Of a stretch of DNA of 30,975 nt, positions 13,834 through 22,230 are shown piece after piece. The number at the start of each line of letters is the position of its first letter. The first letter of the stretch is position 1. The position numbers and the translations under genes are program-made. Origin of the DNA: a virus; the IMG/VR virus record IMGVR_UViG_3300009152_000139, positions 1-30,975 of that record; one strand, 5' to 3'. Under the pieces are notes generated by a model that was not told the origin of the DNA, ran no database searches, and worked only from the letters and a program-made list of their open reading frames with translations.

Positions 13834-14043
13834 ATGAAACCAGAAGAGAAAACCAAGTGGGACGAATACATCAATGCGCTATTAGCGCATCATAAGAATG
13901 AAGAGTATGTCGAACACATGAAGAAGGTGATCTATAAAATTCTGGAAACAAGAATTGCACCCAAGGATGATTGGTGTGATGGCTTTAATACTGGGTTGGA
14001 ATGGTCAATCCGTATCTATCTAAAAGATAAGAGTGCTTACTAA
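13834..14043 (+). CDS. Small hypothetical protein (69 aa)
   Basis: Family not recognised. ATG at 13834 (MKPEEKTKWDEY) follows catggagaaaa; the longer frame from 13765 would read through the inverted repeat. The protein is helical and charged. It directly precedes the methyltransferase gene (stop at 14043 overlaps ATG as TAATG), so the two are probably co-expressed. Confidence 0.7.
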   Translation: MKPEEKTKWDEYINALLAHHKNEEYVEHMKKVIYKILETRIAPKDDWCDGFNTGLEWSIRIYLKDKSAY

Positions 14044-14615
14044 TGACATATCCGAATTGGTTTGAAGGAACGGACGCAAAACAAAACTTTGAAAAACATC
14101 TATTGCATCTGGCTGATAAGCCAAACCTACGGCTACTCCAGATAGGTGCATTCACTGGCGATGCAAGTGTGTGGCTATGTGAAAATATATTAAGCGACAG
14201 GTCATCAATCCTTATTGACGTTGATACATGGGCTGGTTCGGATGAACCAGTTCATCACAACATGGATTGGGATGATGTACTTCAAGTTTATGAAGACAAG
14301 ATTGCTAAATACCAAAGAGTCGTTCGACTTAAGATGACCAGTGACCAATACTTTGCTGGCGAAATCGAGGCAGAGTTTGATTTTATTTATATTGATGGAG
14401 ACCATACAGCTTTTGCTGTACTTCGTGATGGCATGAATGCTTACGAGAAATGCAAAGTAGGTGGCATCCTCGCCTTTGATGATTACATATGGAGTGCAAG
14501 TAAAGGTGATTTCTATGATCCGAAGTATGCCATTGATGCACTGATGCATCTATTGATTGGAAGAGTTGAAAGGATAGAAGACAACTCTCAGCTCTGGTTA
14601 AGAAAGATTATATAA
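14043..14615 (+). CDS. Class I SAM-dependent methyltransferase-like protein
   Basis: This 190-aa protein matches Methyltransf_24-type enzymes: LLQIGAFTGDASVWL (SAM-binding motif I, about 31-45), ILIDVDTW (acidic end of the second strand), DFIYIDGDHT at 113-122, and GGILAFDDY at 140-148. Substrates of this class are often small molecules or glycans; its own is unknown. It has a Rossmann fold and no target-recognition domain, so DNA methylation is unlikely. It and its partner form a two-gene plus-strand island between two minus-strand blocks. Confidence 0.83.
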   Translation: MTYPNWFEGTDAKQNFEKHLLHLADKPNLRLLQIGAFTGDASVWLCENILSDRSSILIDVDTWAGSDEPVHHNMDWDDVLQVYEDKIAKYQRVVRLKMTSDQYFAGEIEAEFDFIYIDGDHTAFAVLRDGMNAYEKCKVGGILAFDDYIWSASKGDFYDPKYAIDALMHLLIGRVERIEDNSQLWLRKII

Positions 14616-14618
14616 ATG

Positions 14619-14652
14619 AAAAAAGAGGGGGAATCATTTCTGATTCCCCCTC
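14619..14652 (-). terminator. Rho-independent terminator of the late minus-strand block
   Basis: A perfect 12-bp stem (gagggggaatca / tgattccccctc, loop tttc) is followed on the minus strand by six U. It closes the late transcript after 14663 and also faces the end of the methyltransferase gene; the plus side has no T-run. Confidence 0.88.
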
Positions 14653-14662
14653 TCCTTCAGCC

Positions 14663-14878
14663 CTACCATTCTGGTGGAGCAACTGCGAGCGCATCCAGCG
14701 TGGCTTTATTGATGCACCCGACTGCTGGGATGTCATAGCGATGCTGCAACCCTTTGAGTATTTCCTGTAGGGGAGCATCTAGCCGATCATCACCAGCAAC
14801 ATTAAGAGCTACACGTACTTGTGTAACCAATGGCGATCTTTCTTCTGGTTGTACTAATGGTAAATAATTTCCGATCAA
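14663..14878 (-). CDS. Peptidoglycan-binding-like small protein (71 aa)
   Basis: The sequence resembles a short peptidoglycan-binding (PGBD-type) repeat: a helix LVTQVRVALNV, LQEILKGLQHRYDIP, then GCINKATLDAL near the C-terminus, like the usual QxxxGLxxDGxVGxxTxxAL pattern. It is the last gene of the late block, overlaps the tail gene by ATGA, and ends just before the terminator. It may help anchor a tail or lysis protein to the wall, or be a remnant of an endolysin binding domain. Confidence 0.5.
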   Translation of the reverse strand: MIGNYLPLVQPEERSPLVTQVRVALNVAGDDRLDAPLQEILKGLQHRYDIPAVGCINKATLDALAVAPPEW

Positions 14879-16782
14879 ACTACTACTTCTTCTGTGTCGA
14901 TTGTTTGCAATTGCAATGTGACGATACCGCCGAACCCGCTTGCAAAAGTGGGAGGTGCAGTTTGCTCAAATTGAATAGCACGGATAACACAGATTCTTTC
15001 TTCTCCTGAGTTGAAATCTTGGTAGAGTACTGCTCCGCCATTCTGCTCAATAGACTCAAGGTATTGGATTCTCTCCCATGGGCTGGAGACTCGTGTGTTT
15101 CCATTTGGATCTCTTTCTTCCTCATAGCAAAGCAAAGGTATTGTTATTGTTCGTGAACGCAATGGTGATGGAAGAGCACGTACTTGCCATTCAGTTAGCG
15201 TTGGTCCAAGTGATGATGTAGTTGTATCTCGCGCAAAGTTAAATGTAACTTGGAATACGTCAGCTGGTGATATATAACTAGCAAGCGCAGCTTCAGTGTT
15301 AGGACCAAATGGAACTGTTCCAGTTGTTAATAGTTGGTCAGCGTTATCATCAAGGTTAAACCCAAGTGTTCCACTGGAATCTGGATCTGACTTAATGCTT
15401 AGTGATACTGGTTGTTTTTTTTCTCCAGTACCCCATCGGATTAATCCAGAGCTAAGGTAGCCAGATGCAGCCAGGGTAGTTGCATGTTCTACCCATGTGC
15501 CAGATGAGGATGTCATAAATTTTAATCCAGTAGTTCCAACAAAAGCTATACCGTTTGGAGCATTGCTATCTGTTACAAGATCTGGAGCGTAGGCATAACC
15601 GTTGTCAATAGCTTGACCAAGATTAAGACGCCATAACCCAGCAGAACCTGAGACAAGATTTGATCTTGTCGCATATACATATGATTCATCTTGTGCTACA
15701 TCTTTTACATCGCCATCGACGTTGATGGGACCGTAAGTAAATGATTGACCATCTGTCCCAATAGTTCCAATACGTAAACCTTTTGTTGTAGCAAGGATTA
15801 CATATTCATTGAGGTATGTTCGCAGTTGATTAACTGTTTCACCACGAGGTAGCTCAGCAATGATAGTTGGTCCAACTATTGCAGCGGTAGGTGAGGTTGG
15901 ATTAATTGTGTACATTTGAACACGTGATATAGCACCCTGTGTATAGGCAACCACGACAGCACTTGGCAGTTCTGAGATTGAATTAAATACTAGGGATGTA
16001 TTAGCAAAGGTAAACCTTATATCACCTGTAGCCATAGTTACAGGTGGGCTAGATGGATTTCTTGCCAACTCATAGAGATGCATATCTGTTGCATCGTGCA
16101 TTACACCAGCAACAATTCTATCTTTAACATATGCAATGGACTGGACTACTTGAGTAGTAACACTTGCTTTTTTGGAGTATAACTTAGTCACGGCTAACGC
16201 TGTGCTTACCTGATATATACCATCGTTAGTTCCTACTAATGCATAGGTTCCATCTGATGTTAAAGTTTGTGCAGTTGTTGATGTTCCTAATGATGTTGTT
16301 GTGGTAGTTGATCCGTTATAGAATTTAACAGCACCACCAGAAATATAAAATGTTCCGCCAGATACCGTGGCAGGACTAGTGGCTGAAGAAGTTGTTAGGT
16401 TTGTTGTAGCAGGTAGAAGTTTTAATTCACCAAGAGTCCATGGGTCTATGTTGTTTGATTCATAATAGCGATAAAGATCACTACTGTCAGCGTCATAGTA
16501 TTGCTCGCCCGCACCATGATGCCATGATGTAGCAGACCGTAACCACCAATTTGTCAATGACTGTTCGCCAGTCAATGTTCCTTGGTCAATACGTTCCTTC
16601 TGGTAAGTCGTAGTGATACGACTGATACGGTTGTTGTCAGATGCAGCTGATAACCAAGGTGTGTTACCAATGGCATAGCTTGCAGCAAAGTCTTCCCTGC
16701 CGTAGCGAACCAATGCTGTAGGCACGTTAGTGCTAATAGCAATAGGTAGATCACCTTTAAGATACTTGTTGGTCGTTGCCAC
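14875..16782 (-). CDS. Large tail/minor structural protein with beta-propeller-like repeats
   Basis: The 635-aa protein starts with GTG at 16782 after agtaggggtaaatc. Residues about 120-480 show repeating beta-rich segments (GTNDGIYQVS, ILATTKGLRIGTIGTDG, DESYVYATRSN), suggesting a propeller. The end (SPLRSRTITIPLLC, then GGIVTLQLQTI) resembles minor tail proteins of actinophages. It likely forms part of the tail tip or receptor-binding complex. The placement after holin and endolysin genes is unusual but seen in compact phages. Confidence 0.65.
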   Translation of the reverse strand: MATTNKYLKGDLPIAISTNVPTALVRYGREDFAASYAIGNTPWLSAASDNNRISRITTTYQKERIDQGTLTGEQSLTNWWLRSATSWHHGAGEQYYDADSSDLYRYYESNNIDPWTLGELKLLPATTNLTTSSATSPATVSGGTFYISGGAVKFYNGSTTTTTSLGTSTTAQTLTSDGTYALVGTNDGIYQVSTALAVTKLYSKKASVTTQVVQSIAYVKDRIVAGVMHDATDMHLYELARNPSSPPVTMATGDIRFTFANTSLVFNSISELPSAVVVAYTQGAISRVQMYTINPTSPTAAIVGPTIIAELPRGETVNQLRTYLNEYVILATTKGLRIGTIGTDGQSFTYGPINVDGDVKDVAQDESYVYATRSNLVSGSAGLWRLNLGQAIDNGYAYAPDLVTDSNAPNGIAFVGTTGLKFMTSSSGTWVEHATTLAASGYLSSGLIRWGTGEKKQPVSLSIKSDPDSSGTLGFNLDDNADQLLTTGTVPFGPNTEAALASYISPADVFQVTFNFARDTTTSSLGPTLTEWQVRALPSPLRSRTITIPLLCYEEERDPNGNTRVSSPWERIQYLESIEQNGGAVLYQDFNSGEERICVIRAIQFEQTAPPTFASGFGGIVTLQLQTIDTEEVVV

Positions 16783-16791
16783 GATTTACCC

Positions 16792-17298
16792 CTACTTCTT
16801 AGACGGACAGTGCTGACAGCATTTAGATGTATCTTCTGCTGGGTAAGCTTTCTTTACTGGTATAGCAGCAACGGCTGCTCTTACTTGATTAATTAACTTA
16901 GGTTGATTCATCCACCAGAACCATGGACTAGTGTCATTACCCATACCATCGTTGATAGATATATGAAGATGCTTACGGTGCATGTTGCTACCTGTATAAT
17001 TACGGTCGCCTTGCTTAGCACGTTCTCTTGACCAGATCTTGCCGTTAAATATTAGATACTTAACACGCTTGTCTTCCTTAAGCTTCTGAAAGATATCAGC
17101 GCAATCAATACCGTTAACAGGATCATGTGTTAGATCAGTTGCGAGCCCAGTATTGTGGTCCGAAGTCGGGCTTTGTTTGACATGGGCAGCAGATGGTAGA
17201 AGACCATCGCTGATCTTCTTGCGCTTTGGTTTTAACGCCGTCGCTTGGCGCAGCACAGCAAGTGCAGCAGGTGTGGCTTTCTTGGCTACAGGTATCAT
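16792..17298 (-). CDS. Endolysin, M15-type D,D-carboxypeptidase/peptidase
   Basis: The 168-aa product carries the VanY/M15 signature: SDHNTGLATDLTHD (H48, D55) and HRKHLHISI (H110, H112), the zinc ligands and catalytic region. Peptidase M15 endolysins cleave stem-peptide bonds. The N-terminus is basic, and the C-terminal end has a Cys cluster (C160, C161, C164) that may be structural. The start overlaps the upstream holin-like gene by ATGA, giving a lysis cassette. Confidence 0.87.
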   Translation of the reverse strand: MIPVAKKATPAALAVLRQATALKPKRKKISDGLLPSAAHVKQSPTSDHNTGLATDLTHDPVNGIDCADIFQKLKEDKRVKYLIFNGKIWSRERAKQGDRNYTGSNMHRKHLHISINDGMGNDTSPWFWWMNQPKLINQVRAAVAAIPVKKAYPAEDTSKCCQHCPSKK

Positions 17299-17498
17299 TC
17301 ACGATTCTTTCCAGCTACTAATTCATACAGGCTGTCGACGCGGAGTTCTAATCTATCGAGTGAGTCACGCATCGAGCTGCCTGAATTTGGTTTCAATTCT
17401 GTGAGGTAGTGTTTTACTAACCAACGAACTGAGCCAGCAAAGCTGGCAACTATTGTGGCAGTGGCAACAGCCAAGCCAGCCCATTCGTTGGTAGACAT
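17295..17498 (-). CDS. Holin/spanin-like membrane protein (67 aa)
   Basis: Residues 5-29 (EWAGLAVATATIVASFAGSVRWLV) form one membrane helix, followed by a charged coiled-coil-like tail (MRDSLDRLELRVDSLYELV). This resembles phage holin or antiholin proteins lying next to an endolysin. It overlaps the endolysin gene and follows another membrane protein, so the three form the lysis cassette. Confidence 0.72.
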   Translation of the reverse strand: MSTNEWAGLAVATATIVASFAGSVRWLVKHYLTELKPNSGSSMRDSLDRLELRVDSLYELVAGKNRE

Positions 17499-17686
17499 TA
17501 TTCTGCTCCGCGACCGAAGTCTGTTGAAGATCCATCAAGCCACTTAAGCACTGGACCAAGGAAGCCTGTTAAAGCTGCCATGCCAAGTGTCTTAAGGTCT
17601 GTTGAACCAGTTAGGTATAGTGCAATAGCAGCTGATGCTGCTGCACGGAACCAAGATAATGTTACTGCTTGAAACTTTGCGTTCAT
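17498..17686 (-). CDS. Holin-like membrane protein (62 aa)
   Basis: ATG at 17686 follows agaggagaaaaca; the open frame from 17719 is longer. The protein has two likely membrane segments (about residues 8-26 with LSWFRAAASAAIALYL, and 30-48 with TLGMAALTGFLGPVL). It is a good holin candidate by size and position. Its stop overlaps the next start by one base. Confidence 0.75.
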   Translation of the reverse strand: MNAKFQAVTLSWFRAAASAAIALYLTGSTDLKTLGMAALTGFLGPVLKWLDGSSTDFGRGAE

Positions 17687-17704
17687 TGTTTTCTCCTCTA
17701 AATA

Positions 17705-17732
17705 AAAAGACCCCGCCAAGGCGAGGTCTTTT
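17705..17732 (-). terminator. Terminator or attenuator before the lysis cassette
   Basis: aaaagaccccgcc pairs with ggcgaggtctttt around aa with a single C:A mismatch, and the minus strand continues in five U. It lies between the fibre genes and the holin ribosome binding site, so it could reduce read-through into lysis genes. It is nearly symmetric and would also act on plus transcripts. Confidence 0.7.
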
Positions 17733-17751
17733 ATAGTTGTTGTTAATTAAT

Positions 17752-18090
17752 TTATTCTGTTACTTCAACCCAAGAGGTTGTCTCTTCATCCCATGTGTAA
17801 CGCTTGCCATCTGTTGGCATAGGGGTTGGTGCTTCCCATAGGTAAGAGGTTGAGTTCTTTGTCCATGATGGATATGGCTGTGGTGCATAGAACCCAATAC
17901 CATCAAAGTGGTATCCAATGCCAGCATAGTTCTTGTGGATTGGTAGCTTACCACCTGAATGAATTCCACCATATGTATTGTAAGAAGTTTGTACCCACTC
18001 ACCACCTAGATTTTGTTCGCACCAATCGGGACCATCAGCCACAATTACCTGTGTAACAATTCCATTTTCTACTTTTGCATAGTGACCCAT
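17752..18090 (-). CDS. Phage virion-associated small protein (112 aa)
   Basis: The sequence begins GHYAKVENGIVTQVIVADGP and later has NYAGIGYHFDGIGFYAPQPYPSW and TDGKRYTWDEETTSWVEV. I associate this layout with small proteins encoded next to tail genes of marine and freshwater phages; the function is unknown. It is beta-rich and aromatic. The start follows taaggataaata. Confidence 0.65.
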   Translation of the reverse strand: MGHYAKVENGIVTQVIVADGPDWCEQNLGGEWVQTSYNTYGGIHSGGKLPIHKNYAGIGYHFDGIGFYAPQPYPSWTKNSTSYLWEAPTPMPTDGKRYTWDEETTSWVEVTE

Positions 18091-18285
18091 TTATTTATCC
18101 TTATCTTCTCCGTAAAGAGTTGCTGTATTCAGCAACTTAACTTCACGCTTGGTTACGATTCCACCTTTTTCATCAAGCTGAGATTTAGCAATAGCCTCAT
18201 CATCAGCAATAATATGAACCAACATTGTTACTTCATAGCTAAAGCATTGCGTTGGCTTGGTTTCCTTGATCTTAGTTACTGTCAT
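18091..18285 (-). CDS. Small hypothetical tail-region protein (64 aa)
   Basis: Family not recognised. The protein is basic and short, with a single helix-rich centre (ADDEAIAKSQLDEKG). It follows agggagatcaa and lies directly downstream of the glycine-rich fibre gene. Its position suggests a chaperone or small tail protein. Confidence 0.6.
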   Translation of the reverse strand: MTVTKIKETKPTQCFSYEVTMLVHIIADDEAIAKSQLDEKGGIVTKREVKLLNTATLYGEDKDK

Positions 18286-18298
18286 TTGATCTCCCTAG

Positions 18299-20032
18299 TT
18301 AGACTGCGTAGCGTATGATAACAATACCTGAACCACCGTTGCCAGCGATAGCACTTACATTATCGCTACCAACAGCTCCTCCACCACCACCAGAGTTTGG
18401 GGTTCCAGCTACACCAGCAGCATAACCACCAGCACCACCACCACCTATACCACCAGCACCAAACACGACTGGACCTTCACCACCACCACCACCACCACCT
18501 GCGTAATAACCACTTACACCAGTTCCCGTTGGAGTAGAAAAAGCTGTAATTGAAACACCAGCACCACCAGTAGCAGCTTGAGAAGCAGTTCCATTTCCAC
18601 CAACTGCACCAGCTCCACCGCCACCACCTGCACCATTAGGGGAAGTTCCTGTACCACCTGCATAACCTTGATTTGTTGTTCCGCTACCAGCAGTTTTACC
18701 ACCGATACCATTACCACCACCGCCACCTGAACCGCCAGTTAAACCGTTACCGCTAGTTCCTGCGTCATTAGCATCACCACCGCCACCACCACCAGTTGAT
18801 GTGATAGTTGAAAATATTGAGTTGCCTCCACTACCTCCAGTTGTGCTACCTCCAGCACCACCAGCACCAACAGTTATTGTATATGCGGTTGCGGTAACAG
18901 ATAAAGCAGTTTCAAGTGAACCACCTCCACCAGTTGTTCCAACTGTTGAACGAAGTCCACCAGCTCCACCTCCGCCACCTTGGTATCTATTAGATGGTTC
19001 ACCTCCACCAGCTCCTCCACCTGCAACTACAAGGTAGTCGCAAGTAAGTGATTGCAATGGAGTAAATGTTCCTGAAGAATTAAATACATGATAAAAATAA
19101 GTTCCATCTGTATTTATTGCACCACCAGTTGCTTTAGCAGTAGTATATGAAGTTTGAAAAATACCACTAGCATTAAAAGTATGAATTGTATTTCCGCCAG
19201 ATGTTGTGACTATACCGCCCATTGCTTTTTGCACAGTTCCTGAGTAACGAGTAATAACAACTCCTGAATTACCAGGAGCAAAATATTGACCACCACCACC
19301 TGTATTAGCAGCACCTGTTCCAGTTCCAGCAGTTCCTACTGTACCATTATTTGTACCGCCTGCTCCACCACCTGCATAAGTTACAGATGAACCACTTATA
19401 GATACAGCAACTCCATTACCACCAGCACCACCAACTGCGTTAGCAGCAGCAGATCCTGCACTACCAGCCCCACCTCCGCCACCGCCTGATGCCCAAACGC
19501 CAGGAACATGTTGTCCAGTTCCTCCGTCATAACCTTGACCAGTTGTTCCAGCACCGCCTGCTTGTGTTCCAGATGATGATGATGATCCTCCACCGCCACC
19601 GCCAGAACCACCTGCTGCACCAGTAATATAAGCAACAGTATCTACTGTTCCGTTAGCTCCTCCGCCACCACCTGTAGAAGTAACTGTTGTTATTCCAGTT
19701 CCAGATATAGATGAAGACCCGCCATTAGAAAAAGATGGATTTTGAGAAGCAAGACCAGACTGAGGTCCACCGCTACCTACAACTACTGTATATGTAACAC
19801 CTGTTGGCATAGATAAAGCAGTTTCTAAAGATCCACCACGACCAGTTGCTGTAACTGTAGAACGCAATCCACCACCACCGCCACCGCCACCACGGCGATC
19901 CGTGCCAGATGCATAACCACCACCACCGCCACCTGCAACTACAAGGTAGTCAACCGTTAAAGGTATTGAAGCACCTTTCATACCGCCAAAACCTTTGGCT
20001 GATCCTCCTGCTAATGTACTGATAAGTGGCAT
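18299..20032 (-). CDS. Glycine-rich tail fibre/adhesin with duplicated module
   Basis: The 577-aa protein is dominated by Gly runs. Two modules are evident: residues 28-264 and 332-576, each opening DYLVVAGGG, repeating GLRSTV...GGSLETALS, and closing with GVVITRY or GIVIIRY. The linker (265-331) contains NTIHTFNASG and FYHVFNSSGTF. Poly-Gly runs resemble the polyglycine-II sandwich of T4-like Gp38 adhesins, which recognise hosts; the comparison is by composition only. The start follows aataaggagatctaaca. Confidence 0.75.
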   Translation of the reverse strand: MPLISTLAGGSAKGFGGMKGASIPLTVDYLVVAGGGGGGYASGTDRRGGGGGGGGLRSTVTATGRGGSLETALSMPTGVTYTVVVGSGGPQSGLASQNPSFSNGGSSSISGTGITTVTSTGGGGGANGTVDTVAYITGAAGGSGGGGGGSSSSSGTQAGGAGTTGQGYDGGTGQHVPGVWASGGGGGGAGSAGSAAANAVGGAGGNGVAVSISGSSVTYAGGGAGGTNNGTVGTAGTGTGAANTGGGGQYFAPGNSGVVITRYSGTVQKAMGGIVTTSGGNTIHTFNASGIFQTSYTTAKATGGAINTDGTYFYHVFNSSGTFTPLQSLTCDYLVVAGGGAGGGEPSNRYQGGGGGAGGLRSTVGTTGGGGSLETALSVTATAYTITVGAGGAGGSTTGGSGGNSIFSTITSTGGGGGGDANDAGTSGNGLTGGSGGGGGNGIGGKTAGSGTTNQGYAGGTGTSPNGAGGGGGAGAVGGNGTASQAATGGAGVSITAFSTPTGTGVSGYYAGGGGGGGEGPVVFGAGGIGGGGAGGYAAGVAGTPNSGGGGGAVGSDNVSAIAGNGGSGIVIIRYAV

Positions 20033-20047
20033 TGTTAGATCTCCTTA

Positions 20048-20608
20048 TTAGGCAAACTTGGTTTGTGTCTCAAGAACTGTAAATGTTGCTGATGCTGTCT
20101 TAATAATTGTAAATGAATAAGCATCAATAGACGATGCGTTACCAGCCGTGATTGCTGCTGGAACCTTTGGGGTTACAGTAGTTCCATCGATCTGGATTGT
20201 GTTTGGATAGTAAGCAGTAGCACCGTTAGTATTCATCCATACTACGGTAATGGCATCACCAACTGCTAGTGCAGTATTAAGAGATACAGTAGAACTGTAT
20301 CGAATGTTAAGTGTATGGTTTGCTGTTGCGTTAGATGTGTAATACCAGATAGAAGCAGTCTCAACATTTAAGTTGATTGTTCCAGTTGCAGCAGAAGCTA
20401 CAACATTAACATCTTCTTCTAGTCCTCTAATAACTGTGTCTTCAAGAGTTCCACCCTTTGCACGAGCTAGAGGGTATCCACCTGCTAAGGATCCATCATG
20501 TACTACTACTGTGTCCTTATCAGTATCTACTGTCAATTCGCCCAGTAGTCCTGTAAAGGATGCGTGTTGTGCCGTAGTTCCTCTACGGCGTTGGAATGCG
20601 AATGGCAT
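20048..20608 (-). CDS. Tail fibre protein with Mtd-type N-terminal domain (186 aa)
   Basis: ATG at 20608 (MPFAFQRRRGTTA) overlaps the preceding stop as TAATG. Residues 1-45 contain RRRGTTAQHASFT, LLGELTVDTDKDT and VVVHDGSLAGG, the N-terminal domain seen in phage fibre and major tropism determinant (Mtd) proteins. The rest is a beta-rich domain with no cysteines. It likely anchors or forms part of a fibre. The frame is open to 20623, but the RBS and overlap favour 20608. Confidence 0.75.
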   Translation of the reverse strand: MPFAFQRRRGTTAQHASFTGLLGELTVDTDKDTVVVHDGSLAGGYPLARAKGGTLEDTVIRGLEEDVNVVASAATGTINLNVETASIWYYTSNATANHTLNIRYSSTVSLNTALAVGDAITVVWMNTNGATAYYPNTIQIDGTTVTPKVPAAITAGNASSIDAYSFTIIKTASATFTVLETQTKFA

Positions 20609-22227
20609 TAGATCGTTCCCCAATCTGCTAAGGAAGCCCAGTTAGCTGAGGTTCCGTTGTTAGTCATGAAATAACCACTTACACCAGAAGTTATAGTTGG
20701 TATATAACCTGCTGCCGTAGTGGCACTTGCTGCAGCAGAAGTTGCTGATGTAGCTGCAGAAGACGCTGATGTCGCAGCCGAAGTCTGCGATGTTAAAGCA
20801 CTCGAAGCAGAGGTCGCTGCCGAGGTAGAACTAGTTAATGCATTGCTTGCATATACACCAGCAGATCCTGCTGATGTTGCAGCCGATGAGGCTGAAGTAG
20901 CAGCAGCTGACTGTGATGCAGCAGAACTTGTTGCACTTGTCTGTGCAGCCGTGGCTGATACTCCAGCAGATCCTGCACTGGTTGCTGCGCTTGATGCGCT
21001 TGTTGCAGCGGATGCTTGTGATGTCGCTGCGCTAGAAGCCGAAGTAGAAGCTTGCCCTGCAGACGTTACCGCAGTAGCTGCTGATGTAGTAGCCGTTGCT
21101 GCAGATGCTGAAGCAGTAGATGCTGATGCAGATGCAGAATTAGCTGACGTTAAAGAACTTGATGCCGAAGTAGCAGCACTTGCTGCTGATGTATTTGTAT
21201 TTGCTTCAACAGATGATAATGAAATCCACGTTCCAGTGGAAGTATCAGCAGTTGTTATATCTCCCATGTCTCTAACGAGACCAGATGCAACTTGACCAGC
21301 AACTGTTGATGCTGAACCAGCAGCAGATGATGCTGATGTTCCTGCAGATGTTGCGCTGGTGGCTGCAGAGTTGGCTGAAGTTACAGCAGCCGATGCCGAT
21401 GCTGCTGCACTAGTTGCACTAGTAGCAGCAGAAGTAGCAGAAGTAGAAGCAGATGATGCAAATGTAGATGCACTAGATTGTGAAGTAGATGCAGAAGAAG
21501 CAGAAGCTGCTGCTGAACTAGCACTAGTTGCTGCCGATGTAGCACTAGTAGATGCTGAAGATGCTGACGTGGCTGCAGCAGAAGATGCTGTACCAGCGTT
21601 AGTTGCTGCAGTGGTTGCGCTAGATGCGGAAGTAGCAGCCGAGGTTGCTGAGGTAGCAGCACTAGATGCACTAGTGGCTGCAGCAGTTGCACTGCTTGCA
21701 GCAGCGGTAGCAGAACCTGCAATACCAGTTACGTATGCTAAGTTAGCTGCGTCACCAGATGTTGTTGGTGTTGCTACGTTTGTAATCTTGTAGCTATTAG
21801 CATTGATTACACCAGCAGCGGTGATGATTGCTGCAGATAAAGTCTTTGTTCCAGTGAGAGTCTGTGTTCCACCAGTACCGACAACGTCGCCTGTAATACC
21901 ATGGATATCAGTAGTTGCTACTTCGTGTTGGCGAGACTCAGTAAAGTCTCGAGCCGATACGCCGTGTTCAACGTTAGCACCAAAGGCGTGTGCCTTAGCA
22001 CCTGATGAGTCAATGTTACGAGTGATCTGATAGGCAGAACCTACCAGACTGGTAACTTCGACTACTTCTTCATTAGCTGTATCCTTCTCAAGAATGAGTG
22101 TGTATGGATATTGCGCTGGAAGATTGCTTGCAGCAGCAAGCGTAAGGCTTACTGCTGAAGAACTTATCGATGCAGCAAGAGTTGTCTTAGCTGCATTCGA
22201 ACTATAGTAACGTGCTTGTGTTGGCAT
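20608..22227 (-). CDS. Ala/Ser-rich tail fibre protein with long repeats (539 aa)
   Basis: Residues 1-160 form an N-terminal domain (for example TLILEKDTANEEVVEVTSL and a GITGDVVGTGGTQTLTG segment). Residues about 168-497 are Ala/Ser/Thr repeats, often 7-residue units such as SASSAAT, interrupted near residue 300-345 by a non-repetitive stretch (VRDMGDITTADTSTGTW). The C-terminus ends GYFMTNNGTSANWASL. Such repeats suit an elongated fibre shaft. The repetitive DNA also generates long false antisense frames. Confidence 0.75.
   Translation of the reverse strand: MPTQARYYSSNAAKTTLAASISSSAVSLTLAAASNLPAQYPYTLILEKDTANEEVVEVTSLVGSAYQITRNIDSSGAKAHAFGANVEHGVSARDFTESRQHEVATTDIHGITGDVVGTGGTQTLTGTKTLSAAIITAAGVINANSYKITNVATPTTSGDAANLAYVTGIAGSATAAASSATAAATSASSAATSATSAATSASSATTAATNAGTASSAAATSASSASTSATSAATSASSAAASASSASTSQSSASTFASSASTSATSAATSATSAAASASAAVTSANSAATSATSAGTSASSAAGSASTVAGQVASGLVRDMGDITTADTSTGTWISLSSVEANTNTSAASAATSASSSLTSANSASASASTASASAATATTSAATAVTSAGQASTSASSAATSQASAATSASSAATSAGSAGVSATAAQTSATSSAASQSAAATSASSAATSAGSAGVYASNALTSSTSAATSASSALTSQTSAATSASSAATSATSAAASATTAAGYIPTITSGVSGYFMTNNGTSANWASLADWGTI
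20736..21726 (-). repeat. DNA repeats encoding Ala/Ser/Thr shaft
   Basis: Imperfect repeats built from GCN/AGY/ACN codons encode SASSAAT-like units through most of the fibre protein. The repeat phase suggests expansion by slippage or recombination. The reverse strand is also open in long stretches because the complement encodes Ala/Val/Asp-type codons. Confidence 0.7.
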
Positions 22228-22230
22228 TCA

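Noticed and set aside
20720-21793. Two long plus-strand open frames (191 and 144 aa) rich in Ala, Asp and Val
   Set aside because: They are the complement of the Ala/Ser repeats in the fibre gene; no ribosome binding site, and repetitive composition explains the open frames.
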